Assembly: GCA_002368175.1 (NCBI GenBank)
Contig: AP018172.1
Location: 1,796,001-1,860,000, forward strand
Direction: 5' to 3'
Source of the DNA: Calothrix sp. NIES-2098
Lineage (GTDB): Bacteria > Cyanobacteriota > Cyanobacteriia > Cyanobacteriales > Nostocaceae
Length of the DNA: 64,000 bases
Part shown: in pieces, positions 15,424-22,355 of the stretch
How the letters are laid out: each line of letters starts with the position of its first letter
Numbering within the stretch: position 1 is the stretch's first letter
The notes under the pieces: generated by a model
What the model was told of the DNA's origin: nothing
The model's database searches: none
The model's input: the letters and a program-made list of their open reading frames with translations, nothing else
Program-made: the position numbers and the translations under genes

Positions 15424-15500
15424 CGGAGGCTGTAGGATTTGAACCTACTCTGATTGAGAAAATCAGATGACCAGTTTGTAAGCTTCTGATGTTGGGGCAC
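15424..15500 (-). pseudogene. Degenerate tRNA-like element, D arm not recognisable
   Basis: A perfect T arm (GTAGG-TTCAAAT-CCTAC) is followed by a 7-nt acceptor-like strand AGCCTCC and G. Upstream is a hairpin TCTGATT-TTCTC-AATCAGA, placed like a class II variable arm, and then ATCAG/CTGGT around an 11-base loop. No D arm and no complementary 5' acceptor strand can be found. The anticodon cannot be assigned. It is probably a decayed class II (Ser/Leu-like) tRNA. Confidence 0.5.
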
Positions 15501-15509
15501 GCAGTAGAA

Positions 15510-15580
15510 CGCACAGACAAGGATTTGAACCCTGACCAAAGGTTTTGGAGACCCTGGTGCTGCCGTTACACCATCTGTGC
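15510..15580 (-). tRNA. trnW-CCA: tRNA-Trp(CCA)
   Basis: Anticodon arm AGGGT-CTCCAAA-ACCTT, acceptor GCACAGA/TCTGTGC, T loop TTCAAAT, G73. A 3' CCA is not encoded. Confidence 0.92.
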
Positions 15581-15585
15581 ATTGG

Positions 15586-15657
15586 TCGCAGCGGCGAGAG
15601 TTGAACTCGCATATCCTCGGTTATGAGCCAAGTACCTTGCCGTTAGGTGACGCTGCA
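15586..15657 (-). tRNA. trnM-CAU: tRNA-Met(CAU), probably elongator
   Basis: Anticodon arm CTTGG-CTCATAA-CCGAG, acceptor TGCAGCG/CGCTGCG with a T-G first pair, T loop TTCAACT, A73 and encoded CCA. It lacks the three G-C pairs next to the anticodon loop that mark initiators. An Ile(CAU) identity by lysidine modification cannot be excluded. Confidence 0.85.
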
Positions 15658-15665
15658 ATGTTTGG

Positions 15666-15737
15666 AGTCCGAGGTGGGGATTGAACCCACGATGATTGAT
15701 TTTGCAGATCAACGCCTTCCCACTTGGCTACTCGGAC
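15666..15737 (-). tRNA. trnC-GCA: tRNA-Cys(GCA)
   Basis: Anticodon arm TTGAT-CTGCAAA-ATCAA, acceptor GTCCGAG/CTCGGAC, T loop TTCAATC, discriminator T73 (a Cys identity base) and encoded CCA. Confidence 0.93.
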
Positions 15738-15745
15738 ATTTTTGG

Positions 15746-15819
15746 GAGCCTTGACGGGAGTTGCACCCGCTTCTCTCTGACTGAGAATCAGAGCGACTTT
15801 TCTATTCGTCCACAAGGCT
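15746..15819 (-). tRNA. trnE-CUC: tRNA-Glu(CUC) with altered T loop
   Basis: Anticodon arm TCTGA-TTCTCAG-TCAGA (anticodon CUC), acceptor AGCCTTG/CAAGGCT, encoded CCA. The T loop is TGCAACT, with G replacing the usually invariant T55, and position 73 is C rather than the G normal for Glu. Confidence 0.78.
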
Positions 15820-15822
15820 ACA

Positions 15823-15898
15823 CGGGGATGATGGGATTTGAACCCACGTTCTTTCGCTCGACAGGCGACTGCTTTTAACCGGACTAAGCTACACCCCC
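15823..15898 (-). tRNA. trnD-GUC: tRNA-Asp(GUC)
   Basis: Loop CTGTCGA (anticodon GUC) on stem TCGC/GCGA, acceptor GGGGGTG/CATCCCC, T loop TTCAAAT, G73. CCA is not encoded. It is the first gene of the array in transcription order. Confidence 0.9.
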
Positions 15899-15984
15899 AC
15901 GTTGGGTGGCAATTATTCAGTTTTCAAGGTTCAGAGGTGTTAGCGTTGTGCCTTTTGCAGAGGCTCTTTTGCTTCACTACATAT

Positions 15985-16013
15985 ATACTACATAAATACT
16001 ACAGAACTGTCAA
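15985..16013 (-). promoter_or_regulatory. Sigma70-type promoter of the tRNA array
   Basis: On the minus strand, a perfect TTGACA (16008-16013) is followed after exactly 17 bases by TAGTAT (15985-15990). Transcription would begin near 15978, about 80 bases before tRNA-Asp. No other strong promoter was noticed inside the array. Confidence 0.75.
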
Positions 16014-16100
16014 GGGCATACTACAAATTTTTTTTAGAGGTGAGAGGGCTGGATTATGTAATCGCTGTATTGCCCTCTCTGACTGGCTTTATCGAGTGAA

Positions 16101-16637
16101 TTACTCATTCTCGGTTAGGCGTTGTGCGTTCCAGAACTGTTCGGCAAATGCAACCGCTGGGTGAATTGGCGCTTTGGGTTTAGTTTTGAGTACCATTCCT
16201 GCTTCATGTGGAAGGCGATCACTTTTAGTTGAGTTGCACTTGTCACACGCTGTTACAACGTTGTCCCAGGTATGCTGTCCACCTTTGGAACGAGGAATCA
16301 CGTGGTCGAGGGTGAGACGTTTGGTACTACCGCAGTATTGGCAGGTATGGTTGTCACGCTTGAGTACTTCACGACGGTTTACAGGCGGTACTTTCCAATG
16401 ACGTTCGGGATTGCCAACAGTTAGACGGATATGTTCGGGAACTTGTAGTACTATGCTGGGAGAGCGCACTTCCCAAAGCTTTGTGCTGCTGAACTCCAAA
16501 GACTCTGCCTGACCTGTAACTAAAAGCACAACAGCACGTTTAATGTTGATGCGTGCTAATGGTAGGTAGTTCTTGGAAAAGACTACTACCGAATTTTGTA
16601 ATATATGTGGTTCCTGAGTTTGTGGTTGAGCTTGCAT
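16101..16637 (-). CDS. HNH endonuclease family protein
   Basis: A 178-residue protein. The N-terminal 80 residues (VVVFSKNYLPLARINIKRAV and VLLVTGQAESLEF) match the extension of the cyanobacterial HNH family. The HNH core begins near residue 95: REVLKRDNHTCQYCGS, LTLDHVIPRSKGG, TWDNVVTACDKCNSTK, with two CxxC zinc pairs and the catalytic DH. It is not similar to the HNH protein inside the array beyond the core. The start ATG at 16637 has GAGGAG 12-17 bases upstream and AAGG closer. A terminator-like hairpin ends just upstream, suggesting expression depends on read-through. Members are widespread in cyanobacteria and their cellular target is unknown. Confidence 0.88.
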   Translation of the reverse strand: MQAQPQTQEPHILQNSVVVFSKNYLPLARINIKRAVVLLVTGQAESLEFSSTKLWEVRSPSIVLQVPEHIRLTVGNPERHWKVPPVNRREVLKRDNHTCQYCGSTKRLTLDHVIPRSKGGQHTWDNVVTACDKCNSTKSDRLPHEAGMVLKTKPKAPIHPAVAFAEQFWNAQRLTENE

Positions 16638-16654
16638 ACCTTAATTCACTCCTC

Positions 16655-16694
16655 AAAAAACAACCCCCACCTCTGATTACCAGAAGCGGGGGTT
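16655..16694 (-). terminator. Intrinsic terminator immediately upstream of the HNH start
   Basis: Minus strand: AACCCCC (16688-16694) pairs with GGGGGTT (16662-16668) enclosing CTTCTG/CAGAG, then a run of six T (16655-16660). The T run ends 17 bases before the HNH start codon and abuts its Shine-Dalgarno. It can terminate the thrS2 transcript or act as a leader terminator. Confidence 0.7.
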
Positions 16695-16947
16695 AAGTAG
16701 TTGATACTTCTTGCTTTATATTGGTGCCAGAGAACACTTGCACCTCCCGCTATGGATAAGTCGATCTGGATTCAGCCATCCAGCGATCGCAGATTTCTCG
16801 CCATGAAACTCATATGTTTCTTCAAATGCACGCACTGCGATCGCACTGCTCAAACCCTTGCTGGGTCGGCAATGTATCGCATTACGTAAGGTTGAGGAAA
16901 ATCTGAGTTTCATCGAATTTATGTAGTATGTGTAATCTAATAATTTA

Positions 16948-16976
16948 ATAATACAGTTGTAGTATATATTTGTCTA
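16948..16976 (-). promoter_or_regulatory. Candidate promoter for the HNH leader transcript
   Basis: Minus strand: TAGACA (16971-16976), 17 bases, TATTAT (16948-16953). It would give a roughly 300-base leader before the HNH coding region. The match to consensus is moderate. Confidence 0.4.
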
Positions 16977-17056
16977 CTTTTCAAGAGTATTGAAGCGATC
17001 GCCTGTTTTAGAAGACAGAACAATTGTCGAGGCGATAGCATTTGCCAATATCCAAA

Positions 17057-18289
17057 TCACACAAGCTTGATATGACTATCAGCAAGTTCTTTCTCAAGCT
17101 GTACAAGTGGAATGTCTTCTTGGACAGGAATACCGAAACGGCGAAGATTAACACTGCTGTTAGCGGCCTCACGTTCGCCAACAACGGCGATAAAAGGAAC
17201 TTTGCGTGCTGAGAGTTCGCGAATTTTGTTAGAGATCGTGCGATCGCTTTTGTGCAATTCCACTCTCACACCGATAGCTCTCAACCTATGTGCTACAATC
17301 TCTGCCCAATCTATAGATTTTTCCGAAATCGAAGCTACAGCAACCTGTACGGGAGCAAGCCATAAAGGTAAAGCTCCCCCTTGGTTCTCCAGCAAAATGC
17401 CAATCCAGCGCTCAATAGAGCCTAAAACTGCCTGATGTAGAATCACTGGACGCTCAAAATCACCACTGCTACTGGCAAAGGAAAGGTCAAAAATCTCTGG
17501 GAGATTAAAATCTATTTGGATCGTCCCACACTGCCAAGCTCGCCCAAGCCGATCTTCCAGACTCACTTCAATCTTAGGGCCATAGAATGCACCTTCACCT
17601 GATGACAGTTCGTAGCCATAGCCTAGGGCATTACAAGAATCTATCAGTAGAGCTTCTGCTTTATCCCATTGCTCATCGCTACCGAGACGCTTTTCAGGAC
17701 GCAGAGCAATTTTTAAATGGAAATTATCATAACCAAATGCCTGATATACCTGACTAACCATCCGCAAAAAGTTGCGAATCTCATTGTGGATATCAGCTTC
17801 CTGGCAAAATATATGGGCATCATCTTGCACAAACTGACGTAACCGCATACAACCAGATAGCGTTCCTGAAGGTTCATAACGGTGAACCATACCAAATTCC
17901 ATCAAGCGGATTGGCAGATCGCGGTAACTCCGCAAATGTGCTTTGTATATGGCAATGTGAGCCGGACAAGACATAGGTTTTAGAGCATAATCGGCGCTGA
18001 CTTGATTTAAATCAGCATCCTCTTTTGCTGCATCTTTGTCTAAGCTACCGACAACAAAGATATTGTCACGGAACTTTTCCCAATGACCCGACTTTTCCCA
18101 AAGAACGCGACTTAACATTACGGGCGAACGTACTTCTTCAAATCCGTAAACTTCGTAAACTCGCCGCATGAAGTCTTCAATTACCCGAAACATTCGCAAG
18201 CCATGAGGATGCCAAAACACCATACCTGGACTGTATTCTTCAAAATGAAACAAGTCCATTAGTTTTGCAAGTTCTCGATGGTCGTACAT
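17057..18289 (-). CDS. thrS2: Threonyl-tRNA synthetase lacking TGS and editing domains
   Basis: A 410-residue enzyme charging tRNA-Thr. The ATG at 18289 has TAGGAG nine bases upstream; a TTG at 18310 is less likely. The protein begins directly at the class II catalytic core (DHRELAKLMDLFHFEEYSPG), matching E. coli ThrRS from about residue 240, so the TGS and editing domains (about 240 residues) are absent. It shows motif 2 (FGMVHRYEPSGTLSG, then FVQDDAHIFC), the zinc-ligand positions Cys in MSCPAHIA, His in DDAHIF and His in ILHQAVLGS, motif 3 (GSIERWIGILLEN) and a C-terminal anticodon-binding domain (LAPVQVAVASISE). Editing-deficient second ThrRS copies are known in Anabaena (T2, induced under zinc limitation). 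Two Thr-rich attenuators precede it. Confidence 0.92.
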   Translation of the reverse strand: MYDHRELAKLMDLFHFEEYSPGMVFWHPHGLRMFRVIEDFMRRVYEVYGFEEVRSPVMLSRVLWEKSGHWEKFRDNIFVVGSLDKDAAKEDADLNQVSADYALKPMSCPAHIAIYKAHLRSYRDLPIRLMEFGMVHRYEPSGTLSGCMRLRQFVQDDAHIFCQEADIHNEIRNFLRMVSQVYQAFGYDNFHLKIALRPEKRLGSDEQWDKAEALLIDSCNALGYGYELSSGEGAFYGPKIEVSLEDRLGRAWQCGTIQIDFNLPEIFDLSFASSSGDFERPVILHQAVLGSIERWIGILLENQGGALPLWLAPVQVAVASISEKSIDWAEIVAHRLRAIGVRVELHKSDRTISNKIRELSARKVPFIAVVGEREAANSSVNLRRFGIPVQEDIPLVQLEKELADSHIKLV

Positions 18290-18360
18290 AATTATTCTCC
18301 TATCGATCAATTTGGTTGTGATTGCATAAATAGCAATTTATGAGATTAGTAAACAGCAAT

Positions 18361-18393
18361 AAAAAACCCTCTAAGAGTTTCCTAGAGGGGTTT
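18361..18393 (-). terminator. Attenuator terminator 2 (proximal), upstream of thrS2
   Basis: Minus strand: AACCC(C)TCTA pairs with TAGAGGGTT around GGAAACTCT, followed by six T (18361-18366). The 5' arm CCCTCTAGG (18381-18389) is perfectly complementary over nine bases to CCTAGAGGG (18436-18444) at the end of the preceding mini-ORF, giving a mutually exclusive antiterminator. Confidence 0.85.
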
Positions 18394-18423
18394 TGTTTTC
18401 GTATTTGTACGCGACAAATTACG

Positions 18424-18498
18424 TCACCTCCCTCTCCCTCTAGGCGTGATAGTAGTGGTTGTAGTTATAGTTATGAGTAAGCTAGCGATCTGGCTCAT
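18424..18498 (-). CDS. Thr/Ile-rich leader peptide 2 of the thrS2 attenuator
   Basis: A 24-codon mini-ORF from ATG at 18498, with AGGAAAG about ten bases upstream, to TGA at 18424. Residues 9-18 read ITITTTTTIT: seven Thr and four Ile in the whole peptide, using ACT, ACA, ACC and ACG. It ends PRGRGR, and these codons form the antiterminator strand. The arrangement matches E. coli-type leader peptides (for example thrL), where ribosome stalling at hungry codons decides between antiterminator and terminator. It is too short to be a functional protein, so a regulatory role is inferred. Confidence 0.85.
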   Translation of the reverse strand: MSQIASLLITITTTTTITPRGRGR

Positions 18499-18554
18499 GT
18501 ACTTATCTTTCCTGCTGATAATTTTCAAATCATTTATGTATGTGCTTTAAATAC

Positions 18555-18586
18555 TAAAATACCCTCAAGGTATGGCCTAGAGGGGT
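18555..18586 (-). terminator. Attenuator terminator 1 (distal), upstream of thrS2
   Basis: Minus strand: ACCCCTC-T-AGG pairs with CCT-T-GAGGGT around CCATA, followed by ATTTTAG. It is weaker than the proximal one. Its 5' arm ACCCCTCT can pair with AGGGGGGT (18625-18632) at the end of mini-ORF 1 (eight pairs, one G-U). Confidence 0.7.
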
Positions 18587-18619
18587 GACTTGATTGCTTA
18601 ACTGTATGACGTCAGCAGT

Positions 18620-18700
18620 TTACGACCCCCCTTGGTTTGTAGTTCGGGTAGTTGTGGTAGTGGTCGTAATAATAAACTGGCTGGCGATCGCTAGTAACAC
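18620..18700 (-). CDS. Thr-rich leader peptide 1 of the thrS2 attenuator
   Basis: A 26-codon mini-ORF from GTG at 18700 (weak upstream TAAAGA) to TAA at 18620. It has seven consecutive Thr at residues 12-18, then Arg, then two more Thr; residues 10-11 are Ile. Nine of 26 residues are Thr, using all four Thr codons. The last codons CAA-GGG-GGG-TCG form the strand able to sequester the following terminator. It sits about 30 bases after the predicted transcription start and is partly analogous to leader peptide 2, probably a duplication of the attenuator unit. Confidence 0.8.
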   Translation of the reverse strand: MLLAIASQFIITTTTTTTRTTNQGGS

Positions 18701-18737
18701 GTCTTTAATTACCGAAAAGCTTTGTATTTATCAACCA

Positions 18738-18765
18738 ATTCTAGCAAAGATGAACTGCTTGTCAA
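18738..18765 (-). promoter_or_regulatory. Sigma70-type promoter for the thrS2 attenuator region
   Basis: Minus strand: perfect TTGACA (18760-18765), 16-base spacer, TAGAAT (18738-18743). The transcript would start near 18731, cover both leader peptides and both terminators, and reach thrS2 with a leader of about 440 bases. Confidence 0.75.
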
Positions 18766-18922
18766 CATCCGTTCTGCAAACTGAATAATACATCTCTAGA
18801 ATGATGAATAACTAAAGATACTGAGTTGAACTAGTAGTCAAACATACAGGAATTAGTTGTATTCAAATTGCACCTATTCCCATAGAAATGTTGAATGCGT
18901 TCACTCAATAAAGAAGTGTGTG

Positions 18923-19771
18923 ATGGACGAAGCTAGAAAACTTGTCCTGCCTATAGACAGCAGCACGCCAGATTTTGAAACTGGTGAAATCTTATTTATT
19001 GGTACTGCAACTGTGCTTTTGCGTTATGCAGGATTCACAATTCTCACCGATCCTAACTTTCTGCATAAAGGAGAGCATGTACATCTGCATTATGGTATAC
19101 GTTCGGCTCGTAGAACTAACCCAGCAATAGAATTAACTGAGTTGCCACAGCTTGATTTAATTGTGCTGTCGCATATGCATGAGGATCATTTTGACCGTGT
19201 AGTAGAGCAAAAACTTGATAAAAACTTGCCGATTGTCACGACTCCTCACGCTGCAACTAAGCTACAACAAAAAGGATTTAATGCAACGCAAGCGCTTGAT
19301 ACTTGGGAAACGTTGACTGTTAGCAAGGGCGATAATTTACTCAAGATTAGTGCTATGCCAGGAAGGCACGGCCCAGGTGTTATTAATGCCTTACTTCCGC
19401 CTGTAATGGGAAGTATGCTGGAGTTCCAGAATTCTATGGGAGAGACTAAGTATCGGCTTTATATTACTGGCGATACACTTTTGTACGAACAGTTGCAAGA
19501 AATTCCCCAAAGGTATCCTGACATCGATCTAGCATTACTACATTTAGGCGGAACAAGGGTGTTTGGTGTACTCCTGACTATGGATGCTACGCAAGGGGTA
19601 GAGGCAATCAAAATTATTGCTCCCGATTTGGCTATTCCGATTCACTACAACGATTACACGGTTTTTAAGTCACCGCTTGAGGATTTTATGAAAGCAGTGA
19701 CAGCAGCAGGATTAGAAAGTCAAGTCAGATACTTAAGTCATGGTGAAACTTATAAATTCACTGTGAAATGA
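18923..19771 (+). CDS. MBL-fold metallo-hydrolase (UlaG-like)
   Basis: A 282-residue metallo-beta-lactamase-fold protein. The zinc motif HMHEDHFD is near residue 86, with later ligands in GRHGPG, the ITGDT segment and PIHYND. The opening GEILFIGTATVLLRYAGFTILTDP resembles the UlaG / L-ascorbate-6-phosphate lactonase-like branch. No signal peptide is evident. The ATG at 18923 was preferred over a TTG at 18857 because the extra 22 residues look non-protein-like. It is divergent from the thrS2 leader, so both promoters share the 18701-18922 region. The substrate is unknown. Confidence 0.85.
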   Translation: MDEARKLVLPIDSSTPDFETGEILFIGTATVLLRYAGFTILTDPNFLHKGEHVHLHYGIRSARRTNPAIELTELPQLDLIVLSHMHEDHFDRVVEQKLDKNLPIVTTPHAATKLQQKGFNATQALDTWETLTVSKGDNLLKISAMPGRHGPGVINALLPPVMGSMLEFQNSMGETKYRLYITGDTLLYEQLQEIPQRYPDIDLALLHLGGTRVFGVLLTMDATQGVEAIKIIAPDLAIPIHYNDYTVFKSPLEDFMKAVTAAGLESQVRYLSHGETYKFTVK

Positions 19772-19827
19772 GTTCCGCTGGTCATCCATGACACGCCTAG
19801 CTAGGGCATTAATGACTATTGACTCGT

Positions 19828-21102
19828 TCAAGGAGCTTCAAGTAAGCTGGCTGCAAATGCGATCGCCTCTTGTGAAGTTGAGATTTTTCCTTCGGCTTGT
19901 ACTATGGCAATTTCTGTAAGAATTTTGCCAATTAATGGCGAAGGCGGGACTTTTAATGCTATAATAATATCCTTCCCACTCACTATTGGAGAGGGATGAG
20001 CGACCAGATCATCAGGGTTCAGGTAGCGGCCGATCAAAGGTGCGTAGACGGAAAGCTGTTTATCGCCAGACATCGCCCCTACCAGATTATCGCAAGCTAA
20101 GGCCAACGCTACAGCAGTACTAAATCCAGTGCCTGCTTCCTGAAAGAGAAAGTATTGTTCTCTCAAAGATATATCGTCTACTCTTAGCCGGGGGATCAGT
20201 CTCAAGGCTGTGGTGACAGATTGGATTTCAGCTCGGCTGTAGGTTAGCTGTGTTAGCTCTATTTCCGCAGTTTCGGGATCGGGGTGGACGAGACAGGCAA
20301 GTTTGGCAATACCTAAGCGAGTTGTTTTGATGGTATCGCGGATATATTCTTGCAGTTCCACTCCCAAAGACTGCCAATTTTGGGCGATGAAGGCGGCGGC
20401 TGTATCAACGGCTGCTAGTTTTTGAAAGCTTTCAGCTGTGGCGTTTTTCCAGAAAGGTGCAAGTACACCATCTTTCCATGCAGTGGCGATCGCAGGTGTA
20501 CCTTCAGGAATTGCTAACAAATAGCCAATTTCTACTCTGACTCGTTCTGCGGCGACTGTCGTGATGTGTGATGCCAAAGAACGAATTGTTTGTTGGGTAA
20601 CTGGCTCAATCGTAAAACCAAGTTGGGCAGCTTGGCGATAAGCTCGCAGTAACCGTAAGGGATCGTCTTCTAGGTTTGCAGGTGATACCATGCGCAAAAC
20701 ACGCTGTTGTAAGTCAGCCAAGCCTTGTAGGGGATCGATGATTTCTTGGCTATGGGGATCGTAAGCGATCGCATTGACTGTAAAATCCCGTCTGTGCAAA
20801 TCTGTTTCTAAACTGGCTCCTTCCTGTTGAGCAATGTCAACTGTAGCTTTGGGAAAGACTACCCGCGCAATTTGCCTTTCGGGATCGAGTAATACAAAAC
20901 CCGCTTGATAATGTTGAGCGATCGCTCTGGCTACTTTAACTGCATCCGTGGGGATGACAAAATCTAAATCTAGATAGTCACGACTTCTACCCAACAATGC
21001 ATCTCGTACTGCACCACCTACCATATATGCAGGTTGTGGCAATAATGTCAGACTAAAGGGCCAAGTTTCGGGAGCTAAGGTAGAAGAAACTAAAGGATGC
21101 AT
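19828..21102 (-). CDS. cca: CCA tRNA nucleotidyltransferase (poly(A) polymerase family)
   Basis: A 424-residue class II nucleotidyltransferase that adds or repairs the 3' CCA of tRNAs. The head domain has YMVGGAVRDALLG followed by DYLDLDFVIP (the two catalytic carboxylates), then DFTVNAIAYDP and DDPLRLLRAYRQAAQLGF (template-type nucleotide-binding motifs). The C-terminal half is helical. The ATG at 21102 was chosen over a TTG five codons upstream; neither has a strong ribosome site. It is relevant to the nearby tRNA array, where more than half of the genes lack an encoded CCA. Cyanobacteria may split CC- and A-adding activities; which one applies here cannot be decided by eye. Confidence 0.9.
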   Translation of the reverse strand: MHPLVSSTLAPETWPFSLTLLPQPAYMVGGAVRDALLGRSRDYLDLDFVIPTDAVKVARAIAQHYQAGFVLLDPERQIARVVFPKATVDIAQQEGASLETDLHRRDFTVNAIAYDPHSQEIIDPLQGLADLQQRVLRMVSPANLEDDPLRLLRAYRQAAQLGFTIEPVTQQTIRSLASHITTVAAERVRVEIGYLLAIPEGTPAIATAWKDGVLAPFWKNATAESFQKLAAVDTAAAFIAQNWQSLGVELQEYIRDTIKTTRLGIAKLACLVHPDPETAEIELTQLTYSRAEIQSVTTALRLIPRLRVDDISLREQYFLFQEAGTGFSTAVALALACDNLVGAMSGDKQLSVYAPLIGRYLNPDDLVAHPSPIVSGKDIIIALKVPPSPLIGKILTEIAIVQAEGKISTSQEAIAFAASLLEAP

Positions 21103-21188
21103 TGTAATAAAAATCAACCCAGCAACTAATGAATATAAGTTTGCCTTAAGCTAGATTAACAATAAAGGTTCCTGGAGTTGGTTCTATT

Positions 21189-21437
21189 ATGTGTATTTGC
21201 GTGAACTGCCACTATGTAGACCGCTGTTTAACCTATCATGCCGTAGAAACGCAGCATCAACAGCCCCACTTGACTGAAACACCCAATTTTGACCCGAATG
21301 AACCTTCGATCAATGTCAACATCCGCACTAAAGGAGAAATCATTGAGATGGAATGGGATGTAGTCGGTTGTCTCAGCTTTAAGCAAGAAACTGGTAAATG
21401 GGCGAAGTTGCGTCCAGGTGAATTAGTGCCAACCTAA
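21189..21437 (+). CDS. ycf34: Ycf34 family protein
   Basis: An 82-residue protein of the Ycf34 family, conserved in cyanobacteria and some plastids. The N-terminal cysteines MCICVNCHYVDRC are those reported to bind an iron-sulfur cluster in this family, and the central EPSINVNIRTKGE plus MEWDVVGCLSF is the family signature. It starts at an ATG 86 bp from the divergent cca start. It is followed by a strong hairpin at 21483-21515. Confidence 0.93.
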   Translation: MCICVNCHYVDRCLTYHAVETQHQQPHLTETPNFDPNEPSINVNIRTKGEIIEMEWDVVGCLSFKQETGKWAKLRPGELVPT

Positions 21438-21482
21438 CGTTATGAGTTATCAATGTTGCAACGCGGGTGATTTGGAAAAACA

Positions 21483-21515
21483 AGATACCCGACTTTTCAA
21501 AAAAGTCGGGTATCT
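21483..21515. terminator. Strong hairpin downstream of ycf34
   Basis: AGATACCCGACTTTT and its complement face each other around a short loop, giving about 14 base pairs ending in an A-T-rich loop. No long T run follows, so termination may be factor-assisted, or the hairpin may stabilise the ycf34 mRNA. Confidence 0.65.
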
Positions 21516-21624
21516 GAAATTGACAATTTTGGCTAATCAGATAGGTTGGTTATAGTTATGAGTTATTGACTTTTAAATACGCTTTTTTCTAAAGTTATAA
21601 AGCTCATAGATATTTGAATTAATT

Positions 21625-22281
21625 TTGACTACTGAACTTCAAAATCTTGCAGTTACACAATATGGGTTGGCACTGCACACCACAACGCCGGAATTGGGTT
21701 TGGCTATTAATAACTTTGCAGGTGATTCTCGCTCTCAGGTATGGAATTTAGGGCGCGATTTGTCGAGTCTAGTACATCAATACTTAATCGAATTTATTCA
21801 GCCACAAACTTGGTCAGATATAGCATTTCTGGCGGTTGCTAGAGGGCCTGGTGGTTTTACAGGGACGAGGATTGGGGTTGTTCTGGCTCGGACTTTGGGA
21901 CAACAATTAGAGATTCCTGTATTTGCGGTTTCCACTTTAGCCGCAGTCGCTTGGTCAGAAATTAGCAAAGGTGAAAAGGTAGATGCGATCGCTATCCAAA
22001 TGGCGGCTCAACGAGGTCAAGTTTTTGGTGCGATTTATCAACATAGCCTTGATAATTTAGGACTCACAGCTTTATTACCAGATACTGTGTTTACACCAGA
22101 CGCATGGCAGGAAACTTTAGCAAATTGGCAGACACCTTACCAACTAATTGAAGCAAAATCTGCATTAGCGGCGACGGTGACAAGTATTTTGGATCTAGCT
22201 TATCTAGATTGGCAACAAAGCAAGCGTCCTCATTGGTCTGAAGCTTTACCTTACTATGGGCAACATCCAGTAGAAGTTTGA
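21625..22281 (+). CDS. tsaB: tRNA threonylcarbamoyladenosine biosynthesis protein TsaB
   Basis: The protein has 218 residues, with the ASKHA-like fold of TsaB: YGLALHTTTPELGLAINN at the N-terminus and ARGPGGFTGTRIGVVLART around residues 71-89, the hallmark of the family. TsaB pairs with TsaD in making t6A37 on ANN-decoding tRNAs, a modification that uses threonine. The start is a TTG at 21625 giving MTTELQN; no in-frame ATG lies nearby, so the TTG is preferred. It is monocistronic in appearance and is followed by convergent genes. Confidence 0.92.
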   Translation: MTTELQNLAVTQYGLALHTTTPELGLAINNFAGDSRSQVWNLGRDLSSLVHQYLIEFIQPQTWSDIAFLAVARGPGGFTGTRIGVVLARTLGQQLEIPVFAVSTLAAVAWSEISKGEKVDAIAIQMAAQRGQVFGAIYQHSLDNLGLTALLPDTVFTPDAWQETLANWQTPYQLIEAKSALAATVTSILDLAYLDWQQSKRPHWSEALPYYGQHPVEV

Positions 22282-22355
22282 TTGATCGGCTATCAAACTC
22301 AGATATCGCAATACTAAGGAAGAATGCGATCGCAATTGTTCAAATAGATAGTATC

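Larger units (their letters stand above)
16638..17056. other. Leader region upstream of the HNH gene
   Basis: About 420 bp between thrS2 and the HNH gene. It contains a candidate minus-strand promoter (16948-16976) and a terminator (16655-16694). A 65-codon minus-strand frame at 16716-16913 has no ribosome binding site or family resemblance and is not called. Confidence 0.5.

Noticed and set aside
18594..18788. A 64-codon plus-strand frame rich in Val (VVRVVVVVVVIINW)
   Set aside because: It is the reverse complement of the Thr-codon run of leader peptide 1; the minus-strand reading is explained by the attenuator.
18290..18850. A Zur (zinc repressor) palindrome controlling thrS2
   Set aside because: I looked for a TGATAAT-type inverted repeat near the promoter and found no convincing match; the attenuator explains regulation without it.
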